Assembly (NCBI GenBank): GCA_018780265.1
Contig: JADMJV010000126.1
Coordinates: forward strand, 8,567 to 48,294
DNA: 39,728 nucleotides
Origin: a bacterium
Lineage (GTDB): Bacteria > Vulcanimicrobiota > Xenobia > Xenobiales > JADMJV01
Direction: 5' to 3'
The notes below the pieces were generated by a model. It made no database searches. It was not told where the DNA came from and saw only the letters and a list, made by a program, of their open reading frames with translations. Positions 1 through 9,600 of the stretch are shown one piece after another. Made by a program: the position numbers and the translations under genes. The stretch's first letter is position 1. Each line of letters starts with the position of its first letter.

Positions 1-482
1 TGCCCGCCGCTGGCGGCCAGCGCCTCCATGGTGCCGTCCAGCGAGCCCTCCTGCACCTCCATGTCGACCTGGCCAGCGACTGACGGCCCGCAGCAGATCG
101 GCTGCTCATTGACCCGCGCCAGCAGTTTCAGAGCGTAGGCCAGTTCCGCGCCGTGCAGGCGCAGATCAATGCTGTCGTCAGGCCCTCTGGGTCGCAGGTT
201 AGAAGGCGTTACAGTGCGGCTGCGTCCGGCCCGTGGCTCCACCGCCATGCGAAAGCGAAGCTCGCGGAATCCGAAGGTCACGGCCTCGAGCTCGATGGAC
301 TCCACCCGATAGTCGCCCAACAAATCGCCTGTTTGGACCAGAAAGGTGGTATTCGGCCCGGCCACAATCGCCCGCGGCCCCTGCGCGCCAAACACGATCC
401 CCTGAATGGTCACGGTGGGAACCGTGAGGCTGGCACCCACTCCGGCCAGACAGAACAGAAAAACCAGCCAGATCAAACGCAT
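1..482 (-). CDS. Secretin-type STN protein with PilP-like region, C-terminus off the left edge
   Basis: Reading leftward from an ATG at 482 gives an open frame that reaches the window edge without a stop. It starts with a hydrophobic signal peptide (MRLIWLVFLFCLAG, ending near VGA). Next comes a stretch with the pattern of PilP/GspC-type pilus proteins (IQGIVFGAQGPRAIVAG, then a GDLLGDYRVESIE segment). From about residue 108 there is a secretin/TonB short N-terminal domain (STN): IDLRLHGAELAYALKLLARV, then a VAGQVDMEVQEGSLDGTMEAL segment. In known families STN domains open secretins such as PilQ and GspD. That makes this a probable envelope protein of a pilus or secretion machine. A second in-frame ATG lies at 500; I prefer 482 because it gives a standard signal peptide. 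No pilM/N/O genes lie upstream, so the gene seems to stand apart from a pil operon. The fold call rests on motif pattern alone. Confidence 0.6.
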   Translation of the reverse strand, partial: MRLIWLVFLFCLAGVGASLTVPTVTIQGIVFGAQGPRAIVAGPNTTFLVQTGDLLGDYRVESIELEAVTFGFRELRFRMAVEPRAGRSRTVTPSNLRPRGPDDSIDLRLHGAELAYALKLLARVNEQPICCGPSVAGQVDMEVQEGSLDGTMEALAASGG

Positions 483-572
483 CGCCAGCAATTCTGCCAT
501 GTCCGACACAAATCCCGCGAACGATGTTAACCACAAAGCAGGCCTCGTGGAATTGATGAGTGACGAGAGCTG

Positions 573-695
573 TCAGTAAAACTCCGCCGCACTAGCGGAC
601 ATGTAGTGCTTGCCAAAAGTCGCCAGATTGGCTGGCGTATCTGGCACAGTGAACTCGCCGCCATCGATAGCCCACAATCGCAGCCCATGAAATGT
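573..695 (-). pseudogene. IS4-type transposase fragment
   Basis: A minus-strand frame ending at 573 reads HGLRLWAIDGGEFTVPDTP followed by ANLATFGKH. That is the pattern around the first catalytic aspartate of IS4-family DDE transposases (AIDG-T-F-x-VPDTPxN-xxFG). The frame stops shortly afterwards, and nothing recognisable as transposase precedes it. I see no second or third catalytic segment and no terminal inverted repeats. It is therefore a scrap of about 40 codons, left between the P450 gene and the STN gene. It is the only thing I can name in the 482-727 interval. Confidence 0.5.
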
Positions 696-726
696 TGCGG
701 GGACCGGGGCCAGTATGCGCGGACCG

Positions 727-2001
727 TCAGAAGAATTCCAGGTCCATCCAGACAGCGCCGCGCGGGCGCAGGGTGATCTGAGGGTCGGGAACAACGTGGG
801 CGCCGGGCACCAGATTGAGGCGCACCTGCCGGGCCAGCGCGGTCAACACCAGGCGCGCTTCCAAAATGGCCATGTGATTGCCGATGCACTGGCGTGGGCC
901 GGCCGCAAAGGGGGCAAAGCTGCCCCGTGGCCGCTCTTGCAAAAACCGGTCCGGATCGAATCCCTCGGGATTGGGCCAAAATTCGGGGTGACGATGCAGC
1001 ACATAGGGCGCTATCGATACGATCTGACCGGCCCCGATAGGGTAGCCGCACAAGACGTCGGGCCCCAGGCTGCGCCGACCGTAGACGCCTACCGGGGGAT
1101 AGAGGCGCAGCGCCTCCAGCACCACCCGATCAGCGATTCCTTCCTCTTCGGCCTCCAGTCGTCGGCGCACATCAGGGTGACGACTCAGCAAGAAGAGGGA
1201 CCAGACCAGGGTATTGGCCACGGTTTCGTGACCGGCCATCAGCAGGGTCACCAGTTCGTCGCACAGTTGCAAGTCGGACATGGGCTGAGCGGTGTCGGGG
1301 TCGCGGGCTTCCAAGAGGGCCTGGAGCAGATCTTCGGGGGGATTGCTTTGGCGGCGGCGCTCCCCCACAAGGTGGTCGATGAGGAGCCGAACGTTGACTT
1401 TGATAGCGCGAAAATGCCTGTCGCGGGCCGTAGGAAAGACCGGAGGCAATGGAAAGAACGACTGAAATCGTCGCTGCATCTGGCGCTGCAACTGCTCCAT
1501 CACCTGCCCCACGGCATGGCTCTTGTGACTGAGGTCCTGACTGAAGATGGCCATGCCGATGATGCGCAACGTCAGATGGACCATCTCTTCGACGACATCC
1601 ACCCGCTCCCGACCTCGCCAGCCTTCGATCAGTGCCTCGGTGCTGGCCACCATCATGGGGGCCATGGCTTCGATTTTGCGCCGCTGAAAAGCCGGCTGAA
1701 TGAGGCGCCGCTGCTGACGCCACAACTCCCCGTCGCTGGTGATCAGCCCCTCTCCTAAAAACCACTTCAGCATATGGTAAAAGGGGCTGTTCTTGTTGTA
1801 GTTCAGATGGTTGTCCTGAAGGATGCGCACCACGCCTTCGGGGTGGTTGACCATCACCCGCGAAAGTGGTCCATAGCGGTAGGCCACCACGTCGCCATAG
1901 CGATGGGTCAGGTCGATCAAAGTGGCCAGCGGGTCGCGGCGCAGCCGCAAGATGGTAGAAACGGCGGCCCAGCCTCGCGGTCCGGGAATGGCAGGGTGCA
2001 T
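727..2001 (-). CDS. Cytochrome P450
   Basis: This is a 424-residue soluble P450 monooxygenase, a normal length for a bacterial member. The hallmarks are all present: WRQQR in helix C (about 94-98), the oxygen-activation motif AGHET in helix I (256-260), ExxR in helix K (EALR, 296-299), and the haem loop FAAGPRQCIG with the thiolate Cys at about 372. There is no N-terminal membrane anchor, so the enzyme should be cytosolic and need external redox partners. No ferredoxin, ferredoxin reductase or P450 reductase lies nearby. The sequence style, with long PxR-type N-terminal loops and AGHET, resembles the fatty-acid/CYP102-like and CYP4-like bacterial P450s, but the substrate cannot be read from sequence. 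The gene is divergent from the AAA+ gene, 59 bp away. The start at 2001 gives the usual proline-rich MHPAIPGPRG opening. Confidence 0.93.
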   Translation of the reverse strand: MHPAIPGPRGWAAVSTILRLRRDPLATLIDLTHRYGDVVAYRYGPLSRVMVNHPEGVVRILQDNHLNYNKNSPFYHMLKWFLGEGLITSDGELWRQQRRLIQPAFQRRKIEAMAPMMVASTEALIEGWRGRERVDVVEEMVHLTLRIIGMAIFSQDLSHKSHAVGQVMEQLQRQMQRRFQSFFPLPPVFPTARDRHFRAIKVNVRLLIDHLVGERRRQSNPPEDLLQALLEARDPDTAQPMSDLQLCDELVTLLMAGHETVANTLVWSLFLLSRHPDVRRRLEAEEEGIADRVVLEALRLYPPVGVYGRRSLGPDVLCGYPIGAGQIVSIAPYVLHRHPEFWPNPEGFDPDRFLQERPRGSFAPFAAGPRQCIGNHMAILEARLVLTALARQVRLNLVPGAHVVPDPQITLRPRGAVWMDLEFF

Positions 2002-2060
2002 GGTCGCGGCCTTTGCGAAAAAAACAGGTCACCCCTGCCCCGAAGGCAAAGCAGCGCTGC

Positions 2061-3782
2061 ATGAGTCAAAGCAACAATCTACCTGCCTGGGCCGAAGAGT
2101 TTCGGCGCATTTTTCGGGCTGGCACGGTAAGCCAGTACCTGCTCTTCGGCAGCCTTTTCGACCTGGTGCCCTATCGTCACCAGGAACAGCAAAAGTTTGC
2201 CCCCCTCAAGGACTTCCTGGCCAATGTGCTCTTCGCTCCCTTCGAAGTGGTGCTCACCTACAACCGCAGTGCTGGCCTCAAGGCCTGCCGGGGCGAAGAG
2301 ATCCTGCAAAAATATATGCAGGCTCGCAAGGATTGGGGCATTCCGGTCAACAGTCAGTTGGTGCTGCCCCGCGAGGTGATGGCCAGCCTGGAGTTTGTCG
2401 ACAGCTTCCTGCGCTTTTCTCGCCATTCCGAGCAACCGCCGCGAGTGGCCCTGATTATTGACTTTGCCGAGTATCTGGCCCCTCGCACCGACCCCAGCCA
2501 GGTCAGCGACCGCACCTCAGAAATCCTCATCCGCCTGCTCGATTGGGCCAGCGATCCCGGTTGGGTGGGCGCTCAGCACGTGACCGTTTTGTGCACGGAA
2601 ACCCTCAACCTGCTGCACCGCAACCTGGTGGAGAACTCCTACTCGGCCAAACTGCAGGTGCGCCTGCCGGACGTGGCTGAGTGTCAGGAATACCTGGAGT
2701 TTTTGACCGCCGACTACCCCGAGCTGAAAGAGTCGGTGGAGGTGTCCTGGGAGAGCTTCGGCTCACGAGTGGTGGGCCTGAGCCGAGTGCACCTGCGTCA
2801 CATGGTGGCGCTGGCTTTGAAAAACGGCCAAAAACTGAGCAACAAATATCTCAGCAATATCAAAAAAGAGCTGATCGAAAAAGAGTGCGCGGGTCTGCTC
2901 GAGTTTGTCGACTCGACCAAGAGTCTGGCCGATGTGGCCGGCATGGACAGCGTCAAAGCCTGGCTCAGTCACGACGCCCACCTGGTCAAACAGGGCAATT
3001 ACGCGGCCGTGCCCATGGGCTATCTTTTCTGTGGCCGTATCGGCACCGGCAAAACCTGGTTGGCCAACTGCTTTGCGGGCGAACTGGGCATTCCGTTTGT
3101 GGTGCTGAAGAACTTCCGCGACAAATGGATGGGCGCCACCGAGTCCAACCTGGAGAAGATCTTTACCGTCCTCAAGGCGCTGGGTCAGGTGTTGGTGTTC
3201 GTGGACGAAGCCGACCAGATGACGGGCAAACGGGGGGGCGGCGACGACGGAGGCATCTCCGGGCGCATCTACGGAATGCTGGCCAAAGAGATGAGCGACA
3301 CCCGCCAGCGCGGCAAAATCCTCTGGGTATTCGCCACCTCCCGCCCGGACCTCTTGGAGGTAGATCTGAAGCGCCCCGGCCGTCTGGATGTGCACATCCC
3401 GCTCTTCCCTCCCCAGACGGTAGAAGAAAAGACCTCGCTTTTCCTGGCTATGGCCCAAAAAGTCGGCCTCAAGCTGACGGCCCAAGAGTTGCCTCCCCTA
3501 CCGGAGAACATGGAGATCGGCGGCAACGAAATCGAAGCAATGATGGTGCGTGTGCAGCGATTGCTCTCGCTGCACCCTGAAACCAACCTGCACGACCATC
3601 TGGCCACCTTGCTGCGCGAATACCGACCCCTTTCGCATCGACGCATCCTGGAGTACATGGACCTGGTGGCCGTCAAAGAATGCACCGACCAGGGTTTCTT
3701 GCCCCCGGCCTACGGCGGCCAGACCAGCGACATGGTCGACGGACGCCTGGAGCAACTCAAACACGAACTGCGGATGACCTGA
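2061..3782 (+). CDS. Ycf46-like tandem AAA+ ATPase
   Basis: I place the start at ATG 2061 (MSQSNNLPAW); an in-frame TTG lies at 2013. The protein is 573 residues. The C-terminal half is an active-looking AAA+ module: Walker A GRIGTGKT at about 325-332, Walker B VLVFVDEAD, and a second region of homology with FATSRPDLLEVDLKRPGRLD, which carries the arginine fingers. The N-terminal half (about 20-250) looks like a degenerate first AAA domain. It has a Walker-B-like ALIIDFAEYL but no P-loop, and a helical LPDVAECQEYL region follows. An inactive D1 with an active D2 is the layout of cyanobacterial/plastid Ycf46 proteins. Its stop codon lies one base before the TTG start of a Ser/Thr kinase, so the two are translationally coupled. 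The likely role is a nucleotide-driven remodelling machine controlled by, or presenting substrates to, that kinase; this role is inferred. Confidence 0.85.
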   Translation: MSQSNNLPAWAEEFRRIFRAGTVSQYLLFGSLFDLVPYRHQEQQKFAPLKDFLANVLFAPFEVVLTYNRSAGLKACRGEEILQKYMQARKDWGIPVNSQLVLPREVMASLEFVDSFLRFSRHSEQPPRVALIIDFAEYLAPRTDPSQVSDRTSEILIRLLDWASDPGWVGAQHVTVLCTETLNLLHRNLVENSYSAKLQVRLPDVAECQEYLEFLTADYPELKESVEVSWESFGSRVVGLSRVHLRHMVALALKNGQKLSNKYLSNIKKELIEKECAGLLEFVDSTKSLADVAGMDSVKAWLSHDAHLVKQGNYAAVPMGYLFCGRIGTGKTWLANCFAGELGIPFVVLKNFRDKWMGATESNLEKIFTVLKALGQVLVFVDEADQMTGKRGGGDDGGISGRIYGMLAKEMSDTRQRGKILWVFATSRPDLLEVDLKRPGRLDVHIPLFPPQTVEEKTSLFLAMAQKVGLKLTAQELPPLPENMEIGGNEIEAMMVRVQRLLSLHPETNLHDHLATLLREYRPLSHRRILEYMDLVAVKECTDQGFLPPAYGGQTSDMVDGRLEQLKHELRMT

Positions 3783-3783
3783 T

Positions 3784-4731
3784 TTGTCGGCACGCCTTAA
3801 AGGGGAGATCATCTTTGATCGCTACGAAGTGGTGCGCGAACTGGGCAAAGGAGCCATGGGTGCCGTCTACCTGGTGCGCGACCCCCGCCTGGGCGGTTCG
3901 CTATGGGCCTTCAAGGAGCTGGAGGTTTCTCTCATCCTGGAGAGCGAGCGTCCCGAAGTGGAAGCACTGTTTCAACGCGAAATGCACCTGCTTAGCGGCT
4001 TTCATCATCCGGGCATCCCTCGCGTCCTGCACATCTACGACAAAGTGGACCAGGGTCTGGCTTTCCTGATGGAATGGGTGGACGGAGTGGCCCTCGACGA
4101 GGTGCAGGACAGCTTGGGGCGCACCTTTTTGGCCCACGAAGCGTTGCCCATCTCGATGCAGGTGTGCGAGGTTCTCCACTACCTGCATCTGCAAACCCCA
4201 CCCGTGGTCTTTCGCGACCTGAAACCCTCTAACCTGATGATTACGCCGGCCGGGCGCATCTTCTTCATCGACTTCGGCATCGCCCGCCGCCACAAGCCAG
4301 GTGGCTTAAAAGACACCCAGGAGCTGGGCACCCCCGGCTACTGTGCGCCCGAGCAATACGGACACGGCCAGACCACACCGGCCAGCGATCTCTACGCTGC
4401 GGGAACCACCCTTTTCCATCTGCTCACCGGCCGCGACCCTCAAAGCTTCAACTTTCAATTTCCGCCCAGCAAAGAACTGGGAGTGGAGCCGGAAAGCTTG
4501 AGCCTGGTGCTTGATCGCTGCCTTAAAATCAAGCCGGACGAGCGCTATCCCAGCGCCCAGGCGCTGCTCCGGGACCTGGAAGAGGTCTGGCGGCAACTCA
4601 CACCCGGCCCCAACGGTGCCACTCAAGCACTAGGCCTGGCCCGATTGCGCTTCCACCCGCGTCCAACCCCGGCCAGCGGTGGTAAGTCGCTGTGGGATGT
4701 GGTGATGGGCCTGGTGCGTCTGTGGCGTTAA
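3784..4731 (+). CDS. Eukaryotic-type Ser/Thr protein kinase, soluble
   Basis: This 315-residue protein is almost wholly a Hanks-type kinase domain. It has a glycine loop GKGAMGAVY (21-29), the ATP-anchoring Lys in WAFKEL (about 44), a catalytic loop FRDLKPSN with Asp 145 intact (HRD read as FRD), and DFGIAR (163-168). The P+1 region reads GTPGYCAPEQYG. No transmembrane helix or extracellular sensor follows the domain, unlike PknB-type receptors; the tail is about 50 residues with no recognised domain. The start is a TTG at 3784, one base after the stop of the AAA+ gene, so translation is probably coupled. The next gene is convergent, with five bases between stops. All core catalytic residues are present, so an active kinase is expected. 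Confidence 0.92.
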   Translation: MSARLKGEIIFDRYEVVRELGKGAMGAVYLVRDPRLGGSLWAFKELEVSLILESERPEVEALFQREMHLLSGFHHPGIPRVLHIYDKVDQGLAFLMEWVDGVALDEVQDSLGRTFLAHEALPISMQVCEVLHYLHLQTPPVVFRDLKPSNLMITPAGRIFFIDFGIARRHKPGGLKDTQELGTPGYCAPEQYGHGQTTPASDLYAAGTTLFHLLTGRDPQSFNFQFPPSKELGVEPESLSLVLDRCLKIKPDERYPSAQALLRDLEEVWRQLTPGPNGATQALGLARLRFHPRPTPASGGKSLWDVVMGLVRLWR

Positions 4732-4736
4732 CGCTC

Positions 4737-5774
4737 TCAGGCCTGGGCTTCCAGGGCAGAGGCGTGCACTGCATAGAGCCTGCCGTTGTTGCAGCCATAG
4801 TAGAAGTTCCCCTGCCCATCACAGGCAGGAGGGTTGTGGATATAGCTCGGGGCCTGGTAGTGCATTTTGGACTGCCCGGTAGCCTGATCAAGACAACTGA
4901 CGGTATTGTTGTCGGCGACCACGTAGAGAAGTCCCTTGTCCGCCGGCCTGGGTTCGACGCGAATCTCGTCATCCACTCGAGTCCCCCACTTTGCTCTGCC
5001 GCTGGCGGGGTCAACTGCATAGACCATGCCGTCGCTGTTTGCCACGAATACCGTTCCGTCTGGGCCGACTACCGGTGACGGCAGTATCGAACTGCCAGTT
5101 GAGAATTTCCACTTTTCTGACCCGTCGTCCGGATGGATAGCGTGCAGCGATCCTCCGATGCAGCCCGCATAGATGGTGCCATCCGTTGCCACGGCTGGGG
5201 AGTTTCGCAACATTCCATCGGTCTGAGCCCTCCATTTCTCGATTCCCGTTCCAGATTCAAGGGCGTGCACGTACCCGTCTTTGCCTCCACCGTAGACCGT
5301 TCCGTCCGGGCCAAGAACGGGATCGGACTCAAATTCTTGGTCGCTGGGCAGTGGAGTATTGGAGGTCACTTTGTGGGTATTGAGGTCGACACAGACGATC
5401 TGGTTGTCAGCGCAGTATGAGGCACGGCCGTCCTGGTATACGGTAATATCACTACTTAAGTGTTCAGCTGAAACATTCCACAGTTCATTGCCTGTATGAG
5501 GATCCAGAGCGTGCACAAAGCCGTCACCCGTGCCCATCAGGACCGTCCCGTCGGCGGCCACCTTGGGAGCCAGGGGACCGTAATTTCCTCCAGTGGGCTT
5601 TCGCCACAACTCCACGCCAGTTTCATCGAAGGCGTGAATGGCTCGCTCGGGGTAGCGGTCACTCACGAAGACCGTCCCGTCCTGGCCACACGCAGGCGAA
5701 CCATTGATCGTCAGCGGCTTTTGCCAGGTGACACCAACGCCGTCGGCACCAGAGGGTTCACTGCTCTGGACCAT
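4737..5774 (-). CDS. PQQ-type beta-propeller repeat protein
   Basis: The protein consists of seven or eight repeats of the PQQ/BamB-like blade. Each carries a DGTVY/F-x-G core and an A-x-D-x-x-G-x-x-W turn, for example GTGDGFVHALDPHTGNELW and ANSDGMVYAVDPASGRAKW. This predicts a closed beta-propeller used for protein binding or scaffolding. True PQQ dehydrogenases are about twice as long and carry extra catalytic residues, so an enzyme role is unlikely. I set the start at ATG 5774 (345 residues). The frame stays open to a GTG at 5954, but those extra 60 residues have lower GC, no signal peptide and no domain character. With either start I see no export signal, so the protein may be cytoplasmic. 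It is convergent with the kinase gene. Confidence 0.85.
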   Translation of the reverse strand: MVQSSEPSGADGVGVTWQKPLTINGSPACGQDGTVFVSDRYPERAIHAFDETGVELWRKPTGGNYGPLAPKVAADGTVLMGTGDGFVHALDPHTGNELWNVSAEHLSSDITVYQDGRASYCADNQIVCVDLNTHKVTSNTPLPSDQEFESDPVLGPDGTVYGGGKDGYVHALESGTGIEKWRAQTDGMLRNSPAVATDGTIYAGCIGGSLHAIHPDDGSEKWKFSTGSSILPSPVVGPDGTVFVANSDGMVYAVDPASGRAKWGTRVDDEIRVEPRPADKGLLYVVADNNTVSCLDQATGQSKMHYQAPSYIHNPPACDGQGNFYYGCNNGRLYAVHASALEAQA

Positions 5775-5991
5775 TGGCACTGGACAGTAGGAGGACCCGA
5801 GGGGGGGACTCCATCGAGAAGAAATCACGTCAAATTGCTCCTTGAAAGTATGGCTCCATACTGACTGACTGGCAACATTGATCCGTGATAGGTGCGTCAA
5901 AACCCTGGCTGAGTAGTGGACGCAGTGTAGAGTTCTACCCATTTCGATTTTCACCCTGGCCCGTGCGCCAAGAAATCTGGCTTCTGTGGCC

Positions 5992-6453
5992 TTAACGCTC
6001 CAGCGGGCCCGTCAAGGTCACGGTGTAGGGTCCGCAATTGGGATCGATGTTCACATGCACACGCACCGTCTGAGGGGCATCCAACAGATAGGTGCCCGTC
6101 TCCATCACCTCGTCGTCCGGGCCAGCCACCGCCTTCACCTGGCTCAGGCTAGACCCCTCGGCGTCCTCCAGGCGCACCGTCATGGAGGTGGCGCCGCTCT
6201 TAGCACGCGCCTGCAACTGCAGGGTCAAAAGGCCGCGGGCGACTTTGATCACATAAAAAAAGTGGCGTGCGGCGCCGTCACCCTGACCCCGAATGTCGAC
6301 CCCCCGGGTGGGTCCACCGCGCACGATTTCGCGGGGCGTGACCTCAAATTCTCTCCATTCGGGGGCCTCAAAATCGGCCTGTTGAGCCTGTGCCGCGCCG
6401 GCCAGTGCCAGAGCCACAAGGAGTGCCCGCAGGCAATATTTTACGCTAGACAA
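5992..6453 (-). CDS. Small secreted protein of unknown function
   Basis: I choose TTG at 6453 because a GGAGGA ribosome site lies four bases upstream; an in-frame ATG at 6486 lacks one. The 153-residue product opens with a clear signal peptide (CLRALLVALALAGAAQAQQ, cleavage after AQA). The mature part, about 130 residues, has alternating beta-strand character and ends TGTYLLDAPQTVRVHVNI followed by a short PYTVTLTGPL strand. This resembles bacterial pre-peptidase-type beta-sandwich domains, but I cannot assign a family with confidence. It is probably periplasmic or extracellular. The gene follows the propeller gene's upstream region on the same strand, 217 bp away. No partner is evident. Confidence 0.7.
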   Translation of the reverse strand: MSSVKYCLRALLVALALAGAAQAQQADFEAPEWREFEVTPREIVRGGPTRGVDIRGQGDGAARHFFYVIKVARGLLTLQLQARAKSGATSMTVRLEDAEGSSLSQVKAVAGPDDEVMETGTYLLDAPQTVRVHVNIDPNCGPYTVTLTGPLER

Positions 6454-6519
6454 ATTATCCTCCAATGAATGAACCAGCCACAGCATAGGACAGGCTCTCC
6501 CCCACTTCTGTAATCCAGG

Positions 6520-6603
6520 TTACCAGTGCTCGGCCATCAGTAGAGCGCGGTTGCTGACAATAGCCAATTTCACGCGTTGTGAGGGGGCTTGTAGCATGCT
6601 ACG
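6520..6603 (-). pseudogene. Relic copy of the HAD hydrolase gene
   Basis: On the minus strand this interval reads LQAPSQRVKLAIVSN joined directly to RALLMAEHW and a TAA stop. Both halves match the intact HAD gene at 12297-12878, which reads LEALSQRVKVAIVSN in mid-protein and RLARLMAEHW at its end. The DNA is also clearly alike: about 45 of 52 bases match over the VKxAIVSN segment. Roughly 75-80 codons between the two pieces are deleted. The relic and the intact gene point the same way and flank the giant sensor-kinase gene as imperfect direct repeats. Confidence 0.8.
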
Positions 6604-6690
6604 ATCCCACCGTCAGGTCCCATCCAATTGGGACGACTTGGATGCAGCCGGCCTGAACTGCTTATGGCATTCTATGAAGGAGGAATTCGC

Positions 6691-9600
6691 ATGGAAGGGC
6701 CTGCATTTCCTGTTTTTCCAGAGGGTCTCAAAGCCATTTCAAGCCTGGGCCCGAACAGTTTTCTGGCCGGGAATGAAACAAGCCAACAGCAAGTGGTCAT
6801 ACACCGTCTGCTGGAGCCAAACCCCGAGGGCCTGGAGCGGCTTCGCGATCTGCCTCGGCCGGTCGTCTGCCCTCTGTTGCTGGCCCACCACGGGGAATGG
6901 GCCCTTCAAGTTCGTCCTTTTGTGGCCGGCCGAAGCCTGAATCAAGGCTGGGTATCGGCAGCCGAGACCCTGGTGCTGGCCCGGTCTCTGCTGGAGGCTC
7001 TCAAATTAGCCCACTCGGTCGGGGTCCTCCACTGCAACATCAAGCCCCAAAACATCATCGTTTACCAGGAGTCCCCTCAATTCGCCGCCTGCCTGGTTGA
7101 CTTTGGGGCCGCCAACCTGCCTCGGGACAGTTCTTTGGGCCGCGTCCCCGTCAGCCGCCTGCTCTACCTTTCCCCCGAGCAGACGGGCGTTTTGTCCGCC
7201 CCCGTAGGGGAGCGGTCCGACCTGTATTCGCTGGGCCTGGTGCTCTACCAATGTCTGGCGGGCCACCCCTGGTTTGGCGGAACCACGGCCACCCAACTTG
7301 TCGTTGAACAGCTTGACCCGCCCCACAAGCAACTGGCCCAACTCGCCCCCGAATACACTCATCTGGTGCCCTGGTTGTCGCGGCTTTTGGCGGCCGACCC
7401 CGGTGATCGCTTTGGCTCGGCGCAACAGGCTCTGCTGGCGCTACCCGGGCTGGGAGAGGACCCTACCCCGCGGATTTTACCGGTGCCCCAGTTAGTGGGG
7501 CGGCACAAAGAACTGGAGCAGTTGGAGGCAGAGTTGACCCTGCTGGCCGGGGGGCATGGTGGCCTGGTCTGTATCGAGTCTGAGTCGGGGGGAGGAAAAT
7601 CGCGTCTCTTGGATAGCCTGCACCAAATGGCCACGCGACGGGGCGTGAAGATGTTGTTTGGGCGCGGCCTCACTCCGGCCAGTCGCCCCCTGCAAATCCT
7701 GGAGGGAGTGGCCAGTCAACTGGTGGCTCTGATCGACTTGCAAGGCAGCCTGGCCACCCGCTTAAGCCAGGACTTAAGCGGGGTCATCGAGACGCTGACC
7801 GAGGGGCTGCCTGTGCTGCTACCCGCCTTTGGCCAGCCAGGGCAAACGCGACCAAAGGTGGGCGCGGAGATCGATCTTTTTAGAGAGCAGCGGATGCAGG
7901 AAGCTTTGGCCCTATTTCTCTCCGTCTTGGGCAGTGCGGAGCAGCCCATGGTAATAGCCCTGGATGACTGTCAATGGGCCGACCAACTGGCGATCAAGGT
8001 TCTGTATCGCCAGCAACGCTTGCATCGGCCCCAAAACTGGGTTCTGTTGGTGCTTAGCTGGCGCAGCGAGGAAGTAGGCCACGACCACCTGCTGCGCAGC
8101 TTGCGGCCCCGTACCCATCTTTCACTGCCTACGCTGAAGCCTGCTGAAACCGAGCTATTACTCCAATCGCTGGTGACCTCCCCGTTGCCTCAGCAAGCTC
8201 TGAGTGCGGCCAGCCGACTGTCGGGTGGCAACCCGCTGGCTGCGGAAGAGGCCTTGCGCTGCCTGGTGGAGAGCGGCGCACTTTCAGCCGGCCCGGGTGG
8301 CTGGAAGCTGGACGAAGCCGTACTGCAGGCCGTCCAGGATTCGCCCGCCACGGCCGCCTCCTTGTTCGGTCGCCCCAAGCTACAACGCCGCGAGGTGCTC
8401 CAATTGCTCACGGCGGGGGCGGTTTTGGGGCGCAGTTTTGAGCTGTGCGCGGCTGCCACCCTGGCCGGGCAGACGGGCGAGCAGGCCCAGGCGATTGCCG
8501 AGGAAGCCTCGCAACGTCACCTTGTTCAGTCCGATGGGGCCGGCCTAACCTTCGTTCACGACAAGGTCCGCGAGGCCTGTTTGGAACTGGCCGGCCCGGA
8601 GATGCGCGGGGACTTGCATCGACGCGCCGGCCTGTTTCTGGAACAGGCAGAGCCGAGCCGCGAGTGCGAGATCGCCTACCATTTCAGCCGTTCTGGGGAG
8701 GAGGCGCGAGCTCTTCCCTATGCGCTGCGAAGCTGTCAGCAGGCTCGCCGCCAAAACGACCTGGAGCTGGCCGAACGTCAAGCTCGCATTGCCATGCGAG
8801 CGGCCGAATTTGCCACCGGGGAAATTCGTTTGCGGGCCAGCGAGGGCCTGGGAGAGATCCTGATGTTGAGGGGATGTTATGCGGACTCCGAACCATTTCT
8901 CACCCAGGCGGCTGGATTGGCTGAAAACGCCTTCGATCGCGCTCGACTGGAGGGACTGCTGGGCGAGTTGGCTTTCAAGAGAGGGGATGCCAGCGCGGCC
9001 AAGTCCGCCCTGGAACGAGCCCTGTCCCGGCTGGGAGCCCAGGTTCCCAAATCCTCCCTGGGCTTCGCCTGGGGGGCTGCCCGCGAAGTAGCGCTGCAGG
9101 CGCTGCATACCCTGTTCCCGACTTTCTTTCTGGCAAAAAAACGACCCACCGCCGAAGATTGGCTGGCCATCCGATTGCACAGCCGACTCGCCTATGCTTA
9201 CTGGTTTGGTCAGGGTAGCCTGGCATGTGTCTGGGCACATCTTCGGGAACTCAACCGGGCGGAAACCTTTCCTGCGGGTCTGGAATTGGCCCAGGCTTAC
9301 AGCGAGCACGGCCCGGTCATGTCCATTTTCCCATGGTTCCGTCGGGGCATCGACTATGCCCAACGCTCTCTCAAGCTGCGTCAGCAGCATGGTGACGTAT
9401 GGGGCCAGGGCCAGTCTCTGTGTTTCAGTGCCGCAATCAACTACGCGGCCTCTCGTTTTCAGCCCGCCCTGGCGTGCTCTCGCCAATCCGAACGTCTGCT
9501 GGAACGGGCGGGAGACCTTTGGGAGATGCACACGGCAGGTTACCACAAGGCGCTCTGTCGCTATCGACTGGGCGATCTGGCCGGCGCTATCGAGGACGCC

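Noticed and set aside
727..2001. A secondary-metabolite cluster around the P450
   Set aside because: No polyketide, NRPS, terpene or redox-partner gene lies near; the neighbours are signalling genes.
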